Below, one piece after another: positions 52,643-62,408 of a stretch of 64,000 nt of DNA (its first letter is position 1; each line of letters opens with the position of its first letter). Origin of the DNA: Streptomyces sp. DH24 (GTDB lineage: Bacteria; Actinomycetota; Actinomycetes; Streptomycetales; Streptomycetaceae). The stretch is from NCBI RefSeq assembly GCF_029813775.1, contig NZ_JARVKW010000023.1, forward strand, positions 1-64,000, given 5' to 3'. Both the position numbers and the translations under genes were made by a program. The notes below the pieces were generated by a model, which saw only the letters and a program-made list of their open reading frames with translations, ran no database searches and was not told the origin of the DNA.

Positions 52643-52939
52643 TTAGTCCTCCCCCAGGATCTGCGGCACCTTGAAACGCTGCTGCTCCTGGGCCGGGGCG
52701 CCGGAGAGCGCCTGCTCGGGGGTGAGCGAGGGACGGACCTCGTCCGGGCGCATGACGTTCGTCAGCGGGAGCGGGTGCGAGGTCGGCGGTACGTCTTGGT
52801 CGGCGACCTCACTGACGCGGGCCACCGCGCCGATGATGTCGTCCAGCTGGCCCGCGAAGTGGTCGAGCTCTTCGGGCTTCAGCTCCAGACGCGCCAGCCG
52901 GGCGAGGTGGGCGACCTCCTCGCGCGTGATGCCAGGCAT
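52643..52939 (-). CDS. gatC: Asp-tRNA(Asn)/Glu-tRNA(Gln) amidotransferase subunit C
   Basis: 98 residues. ITREEVAHLARLARLELKPEE at the N-terminus and PLTNVMRPDEVRPSL in the middle are characteristic. GatC wraps around GatA and GatB and stabilises the complex. First gene of the operon; the 280-bp upstream gap (to rmdB) should contain the promoter, though I could not pick it out with confidence. Confidence 0.96.
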   Translation of the reverse strand: MPGITREEVAHLARLARLELKPEELDHFAGQLDDIIGAVARVSEVADQDVPPTSHPLPLTNVMRPDEVRPSLTPEQALSGAPAQEQQRFKVPQILGED

Positions 52940-53219
52940 GCAGCGATCCTCTGGGGTGAGTGTGTGTGGTTTGGCCCAATCCTATGGGGCCGGGACCGGT
53001 GCTCGTGAAACGGTTTCGCCCGGGCACGGCCAGGGAGGCGGTACGGCGGACGGGCCCCGACGCGCGACGGTACGGCATCGCCGCCAGGGGCACGGGGCGC
53101 TGCCCGGTATGCGGCCGCGCCGCGGGTCACGAGAACTCACGACGAACCGGCACGCACCCGGCACCCGGCGGATCATCCTGCGCAGCGTCCTGCGGCCAGC
53201 CAGCCCACGCGCCCCGCGG

Positions 53220-55484
53220 CTAGCCCACGCGCCCCGGGTCGTCCGCCGCGGCGGCGGGCAGCGCGGCGGCCGGCCGCTGCCAGCCCCGGGAACCGCGGGC
53301 GCGCAGCCAGGCCGTGGTCTCCTCCGGCGGCATCGCCGCCGCGACCAGCCAGCCCTGCACGGCGTCGCAGCCCAGGTCGCGCAGGCGCTCCCAGGTCTCG
53401 TCGTCCTCGACGCCCTCGGCGACGACGAGCAGGCCGAGGGAGTGCGCGAGGTCGACCGTGCAGCGCACGATCTCCGCGTCCTCGGTGTCGACGGCGAGCC
53501 GGGCCACGAAGGAACGGTCGATCTTCAGCTCGCTGACGGGCAGCCGCCGCAGGTGCACCAGCGAGGAGTAGCCGGTGCCGAAGTCGTCCAGCGACATCTT
53601 CACGCCGTGCCCGGTCAGGCCGTTGAGGGTGTCGGCGGCGCGCTGCGGGTCCTCCAGCAGGACGTGCTCGGTGATCTCCAGCTGGAGCGCGCCCGCCGGG
53701 ACGCCGTGCCGGGCCAGCCGGGCGGCGACCGAGCCGGCGAAGCCGGGCGTGTGGACGTCGCGCGGGGAGACGTTGACCGCGACCGGGACGAACAGGCCCT
53801 GCGAGCGCCACCGGGCGACCTGCGCGAGCGCCGTCTCCAGCACGTACTCGGTGAGGTGGGGCATCAGCCCGGAGGACTCGGCGATCGCGATGAACTCGTC
53901 CGGCGGCACCTTGCCGCGCTCCGGGTGCACCCACCGCACCAGCGCCTCAAGACCCGCCACCTGGCCGTCGAAGCGGACCTTGGGCTGGTAGTGCAGCTCG
54001 ACCTCGTGCGCGTCGAGCGCGCGGCGCAGGTCGCCGAGCAGTCCCAGCCGGTCGGGGGTGTTGGAGTCGCGCTTGGACTCGTAGACCTCGACGCCCGTGC
54101 GGTCCCGTTTCGCCTGGTACATCGCCACGTCCGCGCGGCGCAGCAGCCCTTCGGCGTCGAGCGCGTGGTCCGGGAAAACGGCGACCCCGGCGCTTGCCTC
54201 CAGCACGAGCGTGAGGCCGTCGAGGTCGAGGGGTGAGCTGAGGGCCGCCACGAGATTGCGGGCGACGCGGGTCGCGGACGTCGTGGAGTCGGCGACGGGC
54301 AGTAAGACGGCGAACTCGTCGCCGCCGAGCCTCGCGGCCTCCGCCCCGCGCGGCAGGGCGAGCCGCAGCCGGTCGGCGATCTGGAGGAGCAGCCGGTCGC
54401 CGGCGAGGTGGCCCAGGGTGTCGTTGACCGAACGGAAGCGGTCGAGGTCGATCAGCATGAGGGCGGCGCGGGCGCCGATGCGCTCGGCGTCGTCCAGCGC
54501 GGTCCAGGTGCGTTCCAGCAGCCACTGCCGGTTGGGCAGTCCGGTCAGCGGGTCGCGCAGTTGTTCCTCGGCCCGGGCGCGGGCGATCCACAGCGTGGAG
54601 TCGAGGGCGATCAGCGGGATGGCGAACAGCGGCAGCAGCACCGGCCGCGCGGCGGCGACGACGCACACGAGGGGGGCGATGCCGAGCAGCGCGACCGCGA
54701 CCAGCCCCTGTCTGACCAGGGCCGTGCGCGCCACGGTGGGCAGTCCGCGGTGCGGGGCGTGCAGGTACCACAACAGCAGGCGGGTGACCGCGAGGTAGGC
54801 GACGGCGATCAGGATCACCTCGGGCACCGCGTAGAGCGTCCAGGTGTCCGGGGTCCAGGGGTGCTCGACGGACGGTACGGACCCGAAGGCGGCCGGCACG
54901 AGGGCGCCGGCGCCGATGCCGAGGATGTCCACCGAGCCGTGCAGCACGCCCTGCCGCCAGCGGCCCCGGCGGGCGATGCCGACCAGGACGACGACGGTGA
55001 GGCTGACCATGCCGGCCGGCACCCAGCCGTACAGCAGCAGGACGGCGAGGGTCAGGGCGGCGCCGGAGCCGGTGCCGCCCCACCAGCGGGAGCGGCCGAG
55101 CATGACGAGGTGGCCGACGATGATGCCGGTCAGCAGGGCCAGGGACCAGCCGACCCGGCCGGACGGGAAGAGGGCGTGGCCGCCGGCGAACGCGCGGTAG
55201 AAGCCGGCGCCGAGGACGAGCCCGGCCGTCGCGACGACCACCGCGGGCAGCGCCGGCCAGGACGACTGCCGGTCCTGGTCGGCGCCGGGCAGGGCCGAGG
55301 CGTGCCCGGCGGCCGGATAGGCGGTGCCGCGGCCGCCGGCCGCGGGGTGGTGGTGTCCGGCGACGTGTCCCCCGGCGGCGCCGTGCCCGGAAGGCCGTGC
55401 GGACCGGTGTCTCACCCGCCACGCGCTCGTCACGCGGCGCAGGCGCAGCCGTGAATCCGGGGCGGCGCTCTCGGTCGGTTCCAT
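53220..55484 (-). CDS. rmdB: Membrane GGDEF-EAL protein with both motifs intact (RmdB-like)
   Basis: 754 residues. About six to eight membrane segments (75-300) precede a GGDEF domain (RLGGDEF, 387-391) and an EAL domain (GLEALVRW with EAL at 513-515, DDFGTGYSS, ELTE-type EITEH). The I-site RxxD is absent. All the EAL metal ligands I can check are present, so hydrolysis of c-di-GMP is expected. From memory S. coelicolor RmdB lies next to ligA and has this architecture. The ATG follows AGGGACGGG. The last codons and stop lie inside a short direct repeat (AGCCCACGCGCCCC, seen twice at about 53202-53234). Confidence 0.85.
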   Translation of the reverse strand: MEPTESAAPDSRLRLRRVTSAWRVRHRSARPSGHGAAGGHVAGHHHPAAGGRGTAYPAAGHASALPGADQDRQSSWPALPAVVVATAGLVLGAGFYRAFAGGHALFPSGRVGWSLALLTGIIVGHLVMLGRSRWWGGTGSGAALTLAVLLLYGWVPAGMVSLTVVVLVGIARRGRWRQGVLHGSVDILGIGAGALVPAAFGSVPSVEHPWTPDTWTLYAVPEVILIAVAYLAVTRLLLWYLHAPHRGLPTVARTALVRQGLVAVALLGIAPLVCVVAAARPVLLPLFAIPLIALDSTLWIARARAEEQLRDPLTGLPNRQWLLERTWTALDDAERIGARAALMLIDLDRFRSVNDTLGHLAGDRLLLQIADRLRLALPRGAEAARLGGDEFAVLLPVADSTTSATRVARNLVAALSSPLDLDGLTLVLEASAGVAVFPDHALDAEGLLRRADVAMYQAKRDRTGVEVYESKRDSNTPDRLGLLGDLRRALDAHEVELHYQPKVRFDGQVAGLEALVRWVHPERGKVPPDEFIAIAESSGLMPHLTEYVLETALAQVARWRSQGLFVPVAVNVSPRDVHTPGFAGSVAARLARHGVPAGALQLEITEHVLLEDPQRAADTLNGLTGHGVKMSLDDFGTGYSSLVHLRRLPVSELKIDRSFVARLAVDTEDAEIVRCTVDLAHSLGLLVVAEGVEDDETWERLRDLGCDAVQGWLVAAAMPPEETTAWLRARGSRGWQRPAAALPAAAADDPGRVG

Positions 55485-55743
55485 TCCCGTCCCTCTCACA
55501 GCCGGCGGTGCCCACGCCACGCGGCTCGACGCCCGACAACCATCAACGGTTCCGCGTTGGAAATCCCTGCCCCCGGCTCTGCGGCAGCACGGGGATGCCC
55601 CGACCGCAGCTGGGCACGGCAGGCGCACGTCTCAACAGTAGGCCGCTGAAGGCTTCCACGGGCAGCGGTCGTCGCCGGTTGCCCGAATGCGCCCCTGCCA
55701 CCCTTATGCATCTGATATGCGCCGATCGGGTGGCCTTCAACCG

Positions 55744-57939
55744 CTACTCCTCGGCCGAAAGCGCGACGTCGGCGGCGGCCTGCGGCCCTTGCTCCAGCAG
55801 GACGTTCAAGCCGTCCTCGTTCAGAACCGGAACCTTGAGCTGCATCGCCTTGTCGTATTTCGATCCGGGGCTGTCACCCACAACGACGAACGACGTCTTC
55901 TTCGACACCGATCCGGTCACCTTGGCACCCCTGGCCTGCAGGGCGTCCTTGGCGCCGTCCCGCGTGAAGTGTTCGAGGGTGCCGGTGACGACGACGGTGA
56001 GCCCTTCGAGGGGGCGCGGGCCCTCGTCCTCCCCGGAGTGCTCCTCCTCCATGCGGACACCGGCGGCCTTCCACTTGCGGATGATCTCCTGGTGCCAGTC
56101 CTCGGCGAACCACTCCTTGAGGGCCTTTGCCACGATTTCGCCCACTCCGTCGACTGCGGTGAGCTCTGCTTCGCTGGCCTGTTCGATGCGGTCGATGGAC
56201 CGGAACTCGCGGGCCAGCGCCTCCGCGGCGACCGGTCCGACGTGCCGGATGGACAGGCCGGTGAGAATCCGGGCGAGCGGGCGCTGCTTTGCGGCCGCGA
56301 TGTTCTCCAGCATGGCGAGCGCGTTCTTCCGCGGCCCGCCCTCCTTGTTGGCGAAGACCCGGGCGACCTTCTCCTCACCGGTCTCCGGGTCGCGCTTGGG
56401 AAGACCGCTGTCCTGGTCCCGGACGTACGCCTTGATGGGCAGCAACTGCTCGACGGTGAGGTCGAACAGGTCGCCCTCGTCCTTCAGCGGCGGGTCCTCG
56501 GGCTCCAGCGGGGCGGTGAGGGCAGCGGCGGCGACGTAGCCGAAGGCCTCGATGTCCAGCGCCTTGCGGCTCGCGAGGTAGAACAGTCGCTCCCGCAACT
56601 GGGCCGGGCAGGTGCGGGCGTTGGGGCAGCGCAGGTCGACGTCGCCCTCCTTCATCGCCTTCAGCGGCGTACCGCACTCGGGGCACTCGGACGGCATCAC
56701 GAACTCGCGCTCGCTGCCGTCGCGCAGGTCGGCCACCGGGCCGAGGATCTCCGGGATGACGTCACCGGCCTTGCGCAGCACCACCGTGTCGCCGATGAGC
56801 ACGCCCTTGGCCTTGACGACGTCCTGGTTGTGCAGCGTGGCGAACTCGACCTCGGAGCCGGCCACCGTCACCGGCTCGACCTGGGCGTACGGCGTGACCC
56901 GGCCCGTGCGGCCCACGCCCACGCGGATGTTGAGCAGCTTGGTGTTGACCTCCTCCGGCGCGTACTTGTACGCGATCGCCCAGCGCGGCGCGCGGGAGGT
57001 GGAGCCGAGCCGGCCCTGGAGCGGGATCTGGTCGAGCTTGACGACGACGCCGTCGATCTCGTGCTCCACCGAGTGCCGGTTCTCGCCGTAGTACGCGATG
57101 AACTCCCGTACGCCGTCGAGGCCGTCGACCACCTTGTTGTGCCGGGAGGTGGGCAGGCCCCAGGTCTTCAGCAGGTCGTAGGCCTGGGAGAGGCGGGTCA
57201 TGCCGTCGAGGCCCTCCAGGGCCCCGATGCCGTGCACGACCATGTGCAGCGGGCGGGTGGCGGTGACGCGCGGGTCCTTCTGGCGCAGCGAACCGGCCGC
57301 CGCGTTGCGCGGGTTGGCGAAGGGCTTGTCGCCGGCCTCGACGAGGCGGCGGTTGAGCTTCTCGAACTTCTCCATCGGGAAGTAGACCTCGCCGCGGATC
57401 TCCACGAGGCCGGGGACGCGGTCGCCCGTGAGGCGGTCCGGGATCTCCGCGATGGTCCGGACGTTGGGCGTGATGTCCTCGCCGGTGCGGCCGTCGCCGC
57501 GGGTGGCCGCGCGGGTGAGCCGGCCGTGCTCGTAGGTGAGGTTGACGGCGAGTCCGTCGACCTTGAGCTCGCACAGGAAGTGGTACTCCTGCTCGCCCAG
57601 TTCGCGGGCGATGCGGTCGGCCCAGGCGGCGAGCTCCTCGTCGTTGAACGTGTTGTCCAGCGACAGCATCCGCTGCCGGTGCTCGACCGCCGTGAACTCC
57701 GTCTCGTAGGACCCGGCGACCTTCTGCGTCGGCGAGTCCGGGGTGCGCAGCTCCGGGTACTGATCCTCCAGCGCCTCCAGGGACTTCAGGAGCCGGTCGA
57801 ACTCGGCGTCGCTGACGACGGGAGCGTCCTTCACGTAGTACCGGAAGCGGTGCTCCTCGATCTGCTCAGCGAGCTGGGCGTGCTTCTCCCGCGCCTCGGC
57901 GGGCACCGCCGTGGTTTCCGCTTGCTTGTCGCCGGCCAC
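55744..57939 (-). CDS. ligA: NAD-dependent DNA ligase
   Basis: 731 residues. Joins nicks using NAD. Lys126 in CELKVDGLAVN is the adenylated lysine; RGEVYFPMEKF, IDGVVVKLDQ and YKYAPEE follow as nucleotidyltransferase motifs. A four-Cys zinc finger (CPECGTPL and CPNARTCPAQL), helix-hairpin-helix repeats and a C-terminal BRCT domain (LEGLTVVVTGTLEHFTRDG) complete it. The start is GTG at 57939 after GGAGGAC. Confidence 0.97.
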   Translation of the reverse strand: MAGDKQAETTAVPAEAREKHAQLAEQIEEHRFRYYVKDAPVVSDAEFDRLLKSLEALEDQYPELRTPDSPTQKVAGSYETEFTAVEHRQRMLSLDNTFNDEELAAWADRIARELGEQEYHFLCELKVDGLAVNLTYEHGRLTRAATRGDGRTGEDITPNVRTIAEIPDRLTGDRVPGLVEIRGEVYFPMEKFEKLNRRLVEAGDKPFANPRNAAAGSLRQKDPRVTATRPLHMVVHGIGALEGLDGMTRLSQAYDLLKTWGLPTSRHNKVVDGLDGVREFIAYYGENRHSVEHEIDGVVVKLDQIPLQGRLGSTSRAPRWAIAYKYAPEEVNTKLLNIRVGVGRTGRVTPYAQVEPVTVAGSEVEFATLHNQDVVKAKGVLIGDTVVLRKAGDVIPEILGPVADLRDGSEREFVMPSECPECGTPLKAMKEGDVDLRCPNARTCPAQLRERLFYLASRKALDIEAFGYVAAAALTAPLEPEDPPLKDEGDLFDLTVEQLLPIKAYVRDQDSGLPKRDPETGEEKVARVFANKEGGPRKNALAMLENIAAAKQRPLARILTGLSIRHVGPVAAEALAREFRSIDRIEQASEAELTAVDGVGEIVAKALKEWFAEDWHQEIIRKWKAAGVRMEEEHSGEDEGPRPLEGLTVVVTGTLEHFTRDGAKDALQARGAKVTGSVSKKTSFVVVGDSPGSKYDKAMQLKVPVLNEDGLNVLLEQGPQAAADVALSAEE

Positions 57940-57954
57940 CGTGTTGTCCTCCCG

Positions 57955-58965
57955 TTACTCAGGGTTGTCCGCGAGGGATCTCGCCGCCCGGGCGCAGTGG
58001 GCGAGAGCCCGGCGCGCGTACTCGGGGGACGCGCCCGCGAGTCCGCACGACGGCGTGACCGTGACCGCCTCCGCGAGAAGCCCCGGATGCAGCCCCAGCC
58101 TGCGCCACAGCGTCCTGACACCCATGACGCTACCGGCAGGGTCTGACAATGGGCCGTCCGTGCCCGGCACGACACCGGCGAAGAGCCGGGTGCCGCCTTC
58201 CACCGCCTCGCCGATGGTGTCGTCGTCACGCTCGGTGAGGAGCGCGAGGTCGAAGGAGACCGCCGCCGCGCCCGCCCGGCGCAGCAGGGCGAACGGGACG
58301 TCCGGCGCGCACGAGTGGACGACGACCGGCCCGCCGTCCTGGACGGCGACGACGTCGCGCAGCGTGGCCTCGACGGTCTGCCGGTCCACGGCCCGGTGGG
58401 TCCGGTAGCCGCTGGCCGACCTCACCCGGCCCTGCAGGACGGCGGTGAGGGAGGGCTCGTCCAGCTGGAGCACGAGCCGCGCGCCGGGCACGCGGCGGCG
58501 CAGCTCGGCGAGGTGCAGGCGCAGGCCCTCGGCGAGGGACGCGGCGAGGTCGCGGGTGGCGCCGGGGTCGGAGAGGGCGGCCTCGCCGTTCCTCAGCTCC
58601 AGGCCGGCGGCGAGCGTCCACGGCCCGACGGCCTGCACCTTCAGCGGGCCCTCGTAGCCCTGGGTGAACTCCTCCAGGGCGTCGAGGTCCTCCACGAGCC
58701 AGGCCCTCGCCCGCTTGGTGTCCCGTCCCGGCCGGTCCCCCAGCCGCCAGCCGCTGGGTTCCACGCGCGCGTACAGCTCGACGAGCATCCCGGCGGTCCG
58801 CCCGACCATGTCGGCGCCGGGCCCCCTGGCGGGCAGCTCGGGCAGGAACGGGAAGTCCTCGAAGGTCCCCGTCACGGTCTTGACGGCCTCGCGGACGTCA
58901 CCGCCGGGCATGGAGCCGATACCGGTGGCCCCACCGAAGTGCGTGTTGTCGCTCGTGTCGCTCAC
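57955..58965 (-). CDS. Cobalamin-independent methionine synthase-like (MetE C-terminal type) protein
   Basis: 336 residues, a single barrel of the MetE/UROD superfamily rather than the 750-residue MetE. GIGSMPGGDVREAVKTV at the N-terminus and the zinc-ligand segments VVHSCAPDVP and TPSCGLAGASPE are present, so a zinc-thiolate methyl transfer is possible. Methyl donor unknown. It lies 15 bp upstream of ligA on the same strand, so the two are probably co-transcribed. There is no riboswitch visible upstream. Confidence 0.85.
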   Translation of the reverse strand: MSDTSDNTHFGGATGIGSMPGGDVREAVKTVTGTFEDFPFLPELPARGPGADMVGRTAGMLVELYARVEPSGWRLGDRPGRDTKRARAWLVEDLDALEEFTQGYEGPLKVQAVGPWTLAAGLELRNGEAALSDPGATRDLAASLAEGLRLHLAELRRRVPGARLVLQLDEPSLTAVLQGRVRSASGYRTHRAVDRQTVEATLRDVVAVQDGGPVVVHSCAPDVPFALLRRAGAAAVSFDLALLTERDDDTIGEAVEGGTRLFAGVVPGTDGPLSDPAGSVMGVRTLWRRLGLHPGLLAEAVTVTPSCGLAGASPEYARRALAHCARAARSLADNPE

Positions 58966-59053
58966 GGTGGAAGCCTACGGTTCGCCGCGCCGGGCGGTCG
59001 GAGGTGCCCGGTCCTCCCGGCCGGCCGGACGTCCGGGCCCGGCCGGCGGGACG

Positions 59054-59743
59054 TCAGCGGCCCGGCCGCACCGTCAGGTCGTTGACCTCCGCGTCCCTGG
59101 GGAGGTCCAGTGCCATGACGATCGTCGTCGCGACCGACTCGGGGTCGATCCACTTCGACGCGTCGTACTCCTTGCCCTCCTGCTGGTGCACCCTCGCCTG
59201 CATCGGGCCGGCCGTGCGCCCGGGGTAGACCGACGTGACCCGGACGCCGTTCGGGTGCTCCTCGTGCCGCAGCGAGTCCGCCAGCGCCTTCAGCCCGTGC
59301 TTGGACGCCGCGTACGCGGACCAGTCCGCGTGGGCGTTCAGTCCCGCTCCCGAGTTCACGAACACGACGTGTCCGCGCGAGGTCCGCAGCTGGGGCAGGA
59401 ACAGCCGGGTCAGCTCGGCGGGCGCGACGAGGTTGACGTTGAGCTGGTGCCGCCACGTCTTGGGGGTCAGCTCGCCGACCGGCCCGAGGTCGACCACGCC
59501 CGCGATGTGCAGCAGCGTGTCCACCCGTTCCGGCAGTGTCTGGTGGGAGAGCGCCCAGCTCAGCCTGTCCGGGTCCGCCAGGTCGCCGACCAGGGTGCGC
59601 GCCCCGGGAAACTCCGCGGCCAGTTCCTTCGCCCGGCCCGCGTCACGCGCGTGCAGCACGAGTTCGTCCCCGCGCGCGTGCAGCCGGCGGGCGACGGCCG
59701 CGCCGATGCCGGACCCGGCCCCGGTGATCACATGTGTAGCCAT
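59054..59743 (-). CDS. Short-chain dehydrogenase/reductase
   Basis: 229 residues. Cofactor motif TGAGSGIGAAVARRL, the NxAG-equivalent LLHIAGVVD, and the catalytic Ser, Tyr and Lys (VNSGAGL, YAASKHGLKALA). The classical SDR length fits. Start ATG at 59743, with another ATG three codons earlier. The substrate is unknown. Confidence 0.9.
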   Translation of the reverse strand: MATHVITGAGSGIGAAVARRLHARGDELVLHARDAGRAKELAAEFPGARTLVGDLADPDRLSWALSHQTLPERVDTLLHIAGVVDLGPVGELTPKTWRHQLNVNLVAPAELTRLFLPQLRTSRGHVVFVNSGAGLNAHADWSAYAASKHGLKALADSLRHEEHPNGVRVTSVYPGRTAGPMQARVHQQEGKEYDASKWIDPESVATTIVMALDLPRDAEVNDLTVRPGR

Positions 59744-59769
59744 GCCCGCCATGCTCGCACCACCGGCGC

Positions 59770-60309
59770 TCAGGCCACGCCCCGGCTCTCCTCCAGGTAG
59801 GCCAGCGCCCCGACCGGCTCCTCGGCGAAGAACACCAGCTCGGTCAGGGGGCGGGGCAGGAAGCCCTCGTCCTCCATGCGCCGGAACTGTTCCTTCAGGC
59901 CGTCGTAGAAGCCCGCCGTGTTGAGCAGCACGACCGGCTTGTCGGTGTGGCCGTGCTTCTTCAGCTCCAGGATCTCGGTGGCCTCGTCGAGGGTGCCCGT
60001 GCCGCCCACCATGATCACGACGGCGTCGGCCTTCTCCAGCAGCAGCCGCTTGCGCTCGGCGAGGTCCTTGGCGATCACCATCTCGTCGACGCCGGGGCGT
60101 GCCTTGGCCGCCAGGAACTCCACGGAGACGCCGGTGAGACGGCCGCCGGCCTCCTGCACGCCGTCCGCGACGACCTTCATCAGGCCCACGTCGGAACCGC
60201 CCCACACCAGCGTGTGGCCGCCCTTGCCGAGCAGCTCCGCGAACTCCCGCGCGGGGCGCGTGTAACGGTCGTCGAGGTCGGCGGCGGAGAGGAAGACGCA
60301 GATGTTCAT
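59770..60309 (-). CDS. LOG family protein (possible nucleoside 5'-monophosphate phosphoribohydrolase)
   Basis: 179 residues. WGGSDVGLMKVVADG and GGTGTLDEATEI are the LOG motifs (PGGxGTxxE appears here as VGGTGTLDE). LOG proteins release cytokinins or adenine from N6-modified AMP; older annotation calls them lysine decarboxylases. The ATG overlaps the methyltransferase stop (ATGA), so translation is coupled. Confidence 0.88.
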   Translation of the reverse strand: MNICVFLSAADLDDRYTRPAREFAELLGKGGHTLVWGGSDVGLMKVVADGVQEAGGRLTGVSVEFLAAKARPGVDEMVIAKDLAERKRLLLEKADAVVIMVGGTGTLDEATEILELKKHGHTDKPVVLLNTAGFYDGLKEQFRRMEDEGFLPRPLTELVFFAEEPVGALAYLEESRGVA

Positions 60310-61109
60310 GGCGCCACCGTACGCGCCGCCCGGGACGCGGCCGTCACGCGCAGCTTCGACTGCCGGTGCGGCAGGTCCTCCCAGTCGTCCATGAACCGGG
60401 CGGTCAGGCCGTGCCGGGCGGCGAGGTCCACCAGGGTCTCGGTGCGGTAGTAGAAGTCCTCGTGCAGCACCTGGTGCTCCTCGCCCTCCGTGCGGTCGAA
60501 GGTGAAGTCGAAGAAGCCGCCGGGCGCGAGGATCCGGCCGACGTGCGCGAAACACTCCTCGATGACGTGCCGGGGCGAGTGCGAGAAGACGCTGTGCGCG
60601 TGGACGACGTCGAAGTGCCCCTCGGGCAGGAACGCGAAGGTGAGGTCGTCGGCGAGCGTCAGGTGCGGCAGCTTGGCCTGCAGCCCCTCCCGTACGAGGG
60701 TGTCCTGGGCGGCGAGCAGGATGGCCGGGGAGATGTCGATGCCGTAGTAGTTGCCGCTGTCCAGGTGGTCGATGAACAGCCGCCCGGCCCGCAGGTTGCC
60801 GCAGCCGATGTCGAGCATCCGGTGCTGCGGCTTCAGCCCGTGCCGCAGCAGGTAGTCGAACTGCATGCGGCCGATGCGTTCCCAGGACTCGGCCGACGGG
60901 TTGTGGCCGACGGCGGCCCTGGGGTCGCGGGCGGCGTCCGAGGCCATGACGGCCCGGTAGTACGCGATGTGGTCGCGGTGCCTGAGCCGCAGCCACGTGT
61001 CGCGTGCCATGCGCCGGACGTGGGCGGGGACCCTGTCCGGGTGGGACAGGGCGTACCGCACCTGATGGGCGAGGCTGCTGCGGTTCCTGGCCGGTCGGGT
61101 GGTCGCCAT
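60306..61109 (-). CDS. Class I SAM-dependent methyltransferase
   Basis: 267 residues. MLDIGCGNLRAGRLFIDHL is motif I and YYGIDISPAIL motif II; VVHAHSVFSHSP and the LAPGGFFDFTF strand follow. The basic N-terminal 55 residues (RDTWLRLRHRDHIAYYRAVM) may bind an anionic substrate. Target unknown. The ATG follows GGAGG. Divergent from the DUF427 gene by 75 bp. Confidence 0.88.
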   Translation of the reverse strand: MATTRPARNRSSLAHQVRYALSHPDRVPAHVRRMARDTWLRLRHRDHIAYYRAVMASDAARDPRAAVGHNPSAESWERIGRMQFDYLLRHGLKPQHRMLDIGCGNLRAGRLFIDHLDSGNYYGIDISPAILLAAQDTLVREGLQAKLPHLTLADDLTFAFLPEGHFDVVHAHSVFSHSPRHVIEECFAHVGRILAPGGFFDFTFDRTEGEEHQVLHEDFYYRTETLVDLAARHGLTARFMDDWEDLPHRQSKLRVTAASRAARTVAP

Positions 61110-61184
61110 GGGGCCTCCTGCGGGAAGAACTCCGCTTCAGGGTGCGCTGTGCGGAAGGACTCGGCTACCCAAGGAGGGACGATC

Positions 61185-61508
61185 GTGACCGAAGGACACC
61201 GGATCACCGTCGAGAAGAGCGACCGGCACGTGCGCGTGGTGCACGGCGGCCAGGTCCTCGCGGAGAGCGACGAGGCGCTGGTCCTGCGGGAGACGGGCTG
61301 CCCGGACCGCTACTACCTGCCGCCCGTGGACGTCCGGCTCGACCTGCTGACGCCGTCCCGCACGCACACGTACTGCCCCTTCAAGGGCACCGCGTCCTAC
61401 TGGTCCCTGCCGGACGCGGCGGACCTCGTGTGGGCGTACCCGGACCCGAAGCCGGCCGTGGCCCCGATCAAGGACCACCTGTGCTTCTACGAGGTGGAGG
61501 TGGGCTGA
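61185..61508 (+). CDS. DUF427 domain protein
   Basis: 107 residues. The domain blocks HVRVVHGGQVLAESDEALVL, YLPPVDV, THTYCPFKGTASYWSL and DLVWAYPDP are all present and cover nearly the whole protein. The start is GTG after AAGGAGGG. The family has a beta-barrel fold with no proven activity; the conserved Cys in HTYCPFKG could be functional. Confidence 0.9.
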   Translation: MTEGHRITVEKSDRHVRVVHGGQVLAESDEALVLRETGCPDRYYLPPVDVRLDLLTPSRTHTYCPFKGTASYWSLPDAADLVWAYPDPKPAVAPIKDHLCFYEVEVG

Positions 61509-61562
61509 CCGTCGCGGTGTCGTGAGGGGTGAAGCGCCCGCCGTAGGGCAGTCTGCACAGGC

Positions 61563-62342
61563 ATGGACAAGAAGACGCTTTCCAAGGACGGCACGTCCAT
61601 CGCGTACCGGCGCACCGGCCAGGGGCCCGCGGTGATCCTCGTGAGCGGTGCGATGTCGACGGGCGCCACGGTGGCACCGCTGGCCGGACCGCTCTCGCGG
61701 CACTTCACCGTCGTCGTCCACGACCGCAGGGGCCGCGGCGAGAGCGGCGACACGCAGCCGTACGAGGTGCGCCGCGAGGTGGAGGACCTGGCGGCGCTGA
61801 TCGACGAGGTGGGCGGGGAGGCATCGCTGTACGGCGTCTCGTCGGGCGGCGCGCTCGTCCTGGAGGCGGCGGCGAGCGGACTGCCGGTGCGCCGGGTCGC
61901 CGTCTACGAGGTGCCGTACGCCATGGACGAGGACGCCGTGCGGCAGCGGCGGGAGTACACCGCGCGGCTGACCGAGGCGCTGGGGCAGGGCAGGCCCGGG
62001 GACGCGGTGGAGCACTTCCTGCGGCTGACGGGGCTCGCCGAGGAGATGATCCAGGGCGCGCGGCAGTCCCCGATGTGGGCCGCCATGGAGTCGATCGCGC
62101 CGAGCCTCGCCTACGACGACGCCTGCATGGGCGACGGCCGGGTCCCCCGCGACAAGCTGGCCTCGCTCACCCTGCCGGTGCTGTCGCTGGCGGGCGGGGC
62201 GAGCCCGGCGTGGATGCGGGAGGCGGCCAAGGAGATCGCCGGGGCCGCCGCGCGGGGCACGTACCGCTCCCTGGAGGACCAGACCCACGTGGTCGATCCG
62301 AACGTGCTGGCGCCGGTGCTGGCGGAGTTCTTCGCGGACTGA
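61563..62342 (+). CDS. Alpha/beta hydrolase
   Basis: 259 residues. Nucleophile Ser in YGVSSGGALVLE (GxSxG), oxyanion region VILVSGAMSTG and catalytic His in DQTHVVD, with an Asp expected in the LSLAGG-strand region. No lid insertion large enough to suggest a lipase. Substrate unknown. The ribosome site is weak. Confidence 0.88.
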   Translation: MDKKTLSKDGTSIAYRRTGQGPAVILVSGAMSTGATVAPLAGPLSRHFTVVVHDRRGRGESGDTQPYEVRREVEDLAALIDEVGGEASLYGVSSGGALVLEAAASGLPVRRVAVYEVPYAMDEDAVRQRREYTARLTEALGQGRPGDAVEHFLRLTGLAEEMIQGARQSPMWAAMESIAPSLAYDDACMGDGRVPRDKLASLTLPVLSLAGGASPAWMREAAKEIAGAAARGTYRSLEDQTHVVDPNVLAPVLAEFFAD

Positions 62343-62408
62343 CCGCCCGGCCGGCGGGGTCGCCTCGGCGGAGGGCCGGCACCCGTGCCGTAAGCCCGTA
62401 GGTGCCGC

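Noticed and set aside
57955..59053. Search for a cobalamin or SAM riboswitch before the MetE-like gene
   Set aside because: The gap to the upstream gene is under 90 bp with no recognisable riboswitch core.
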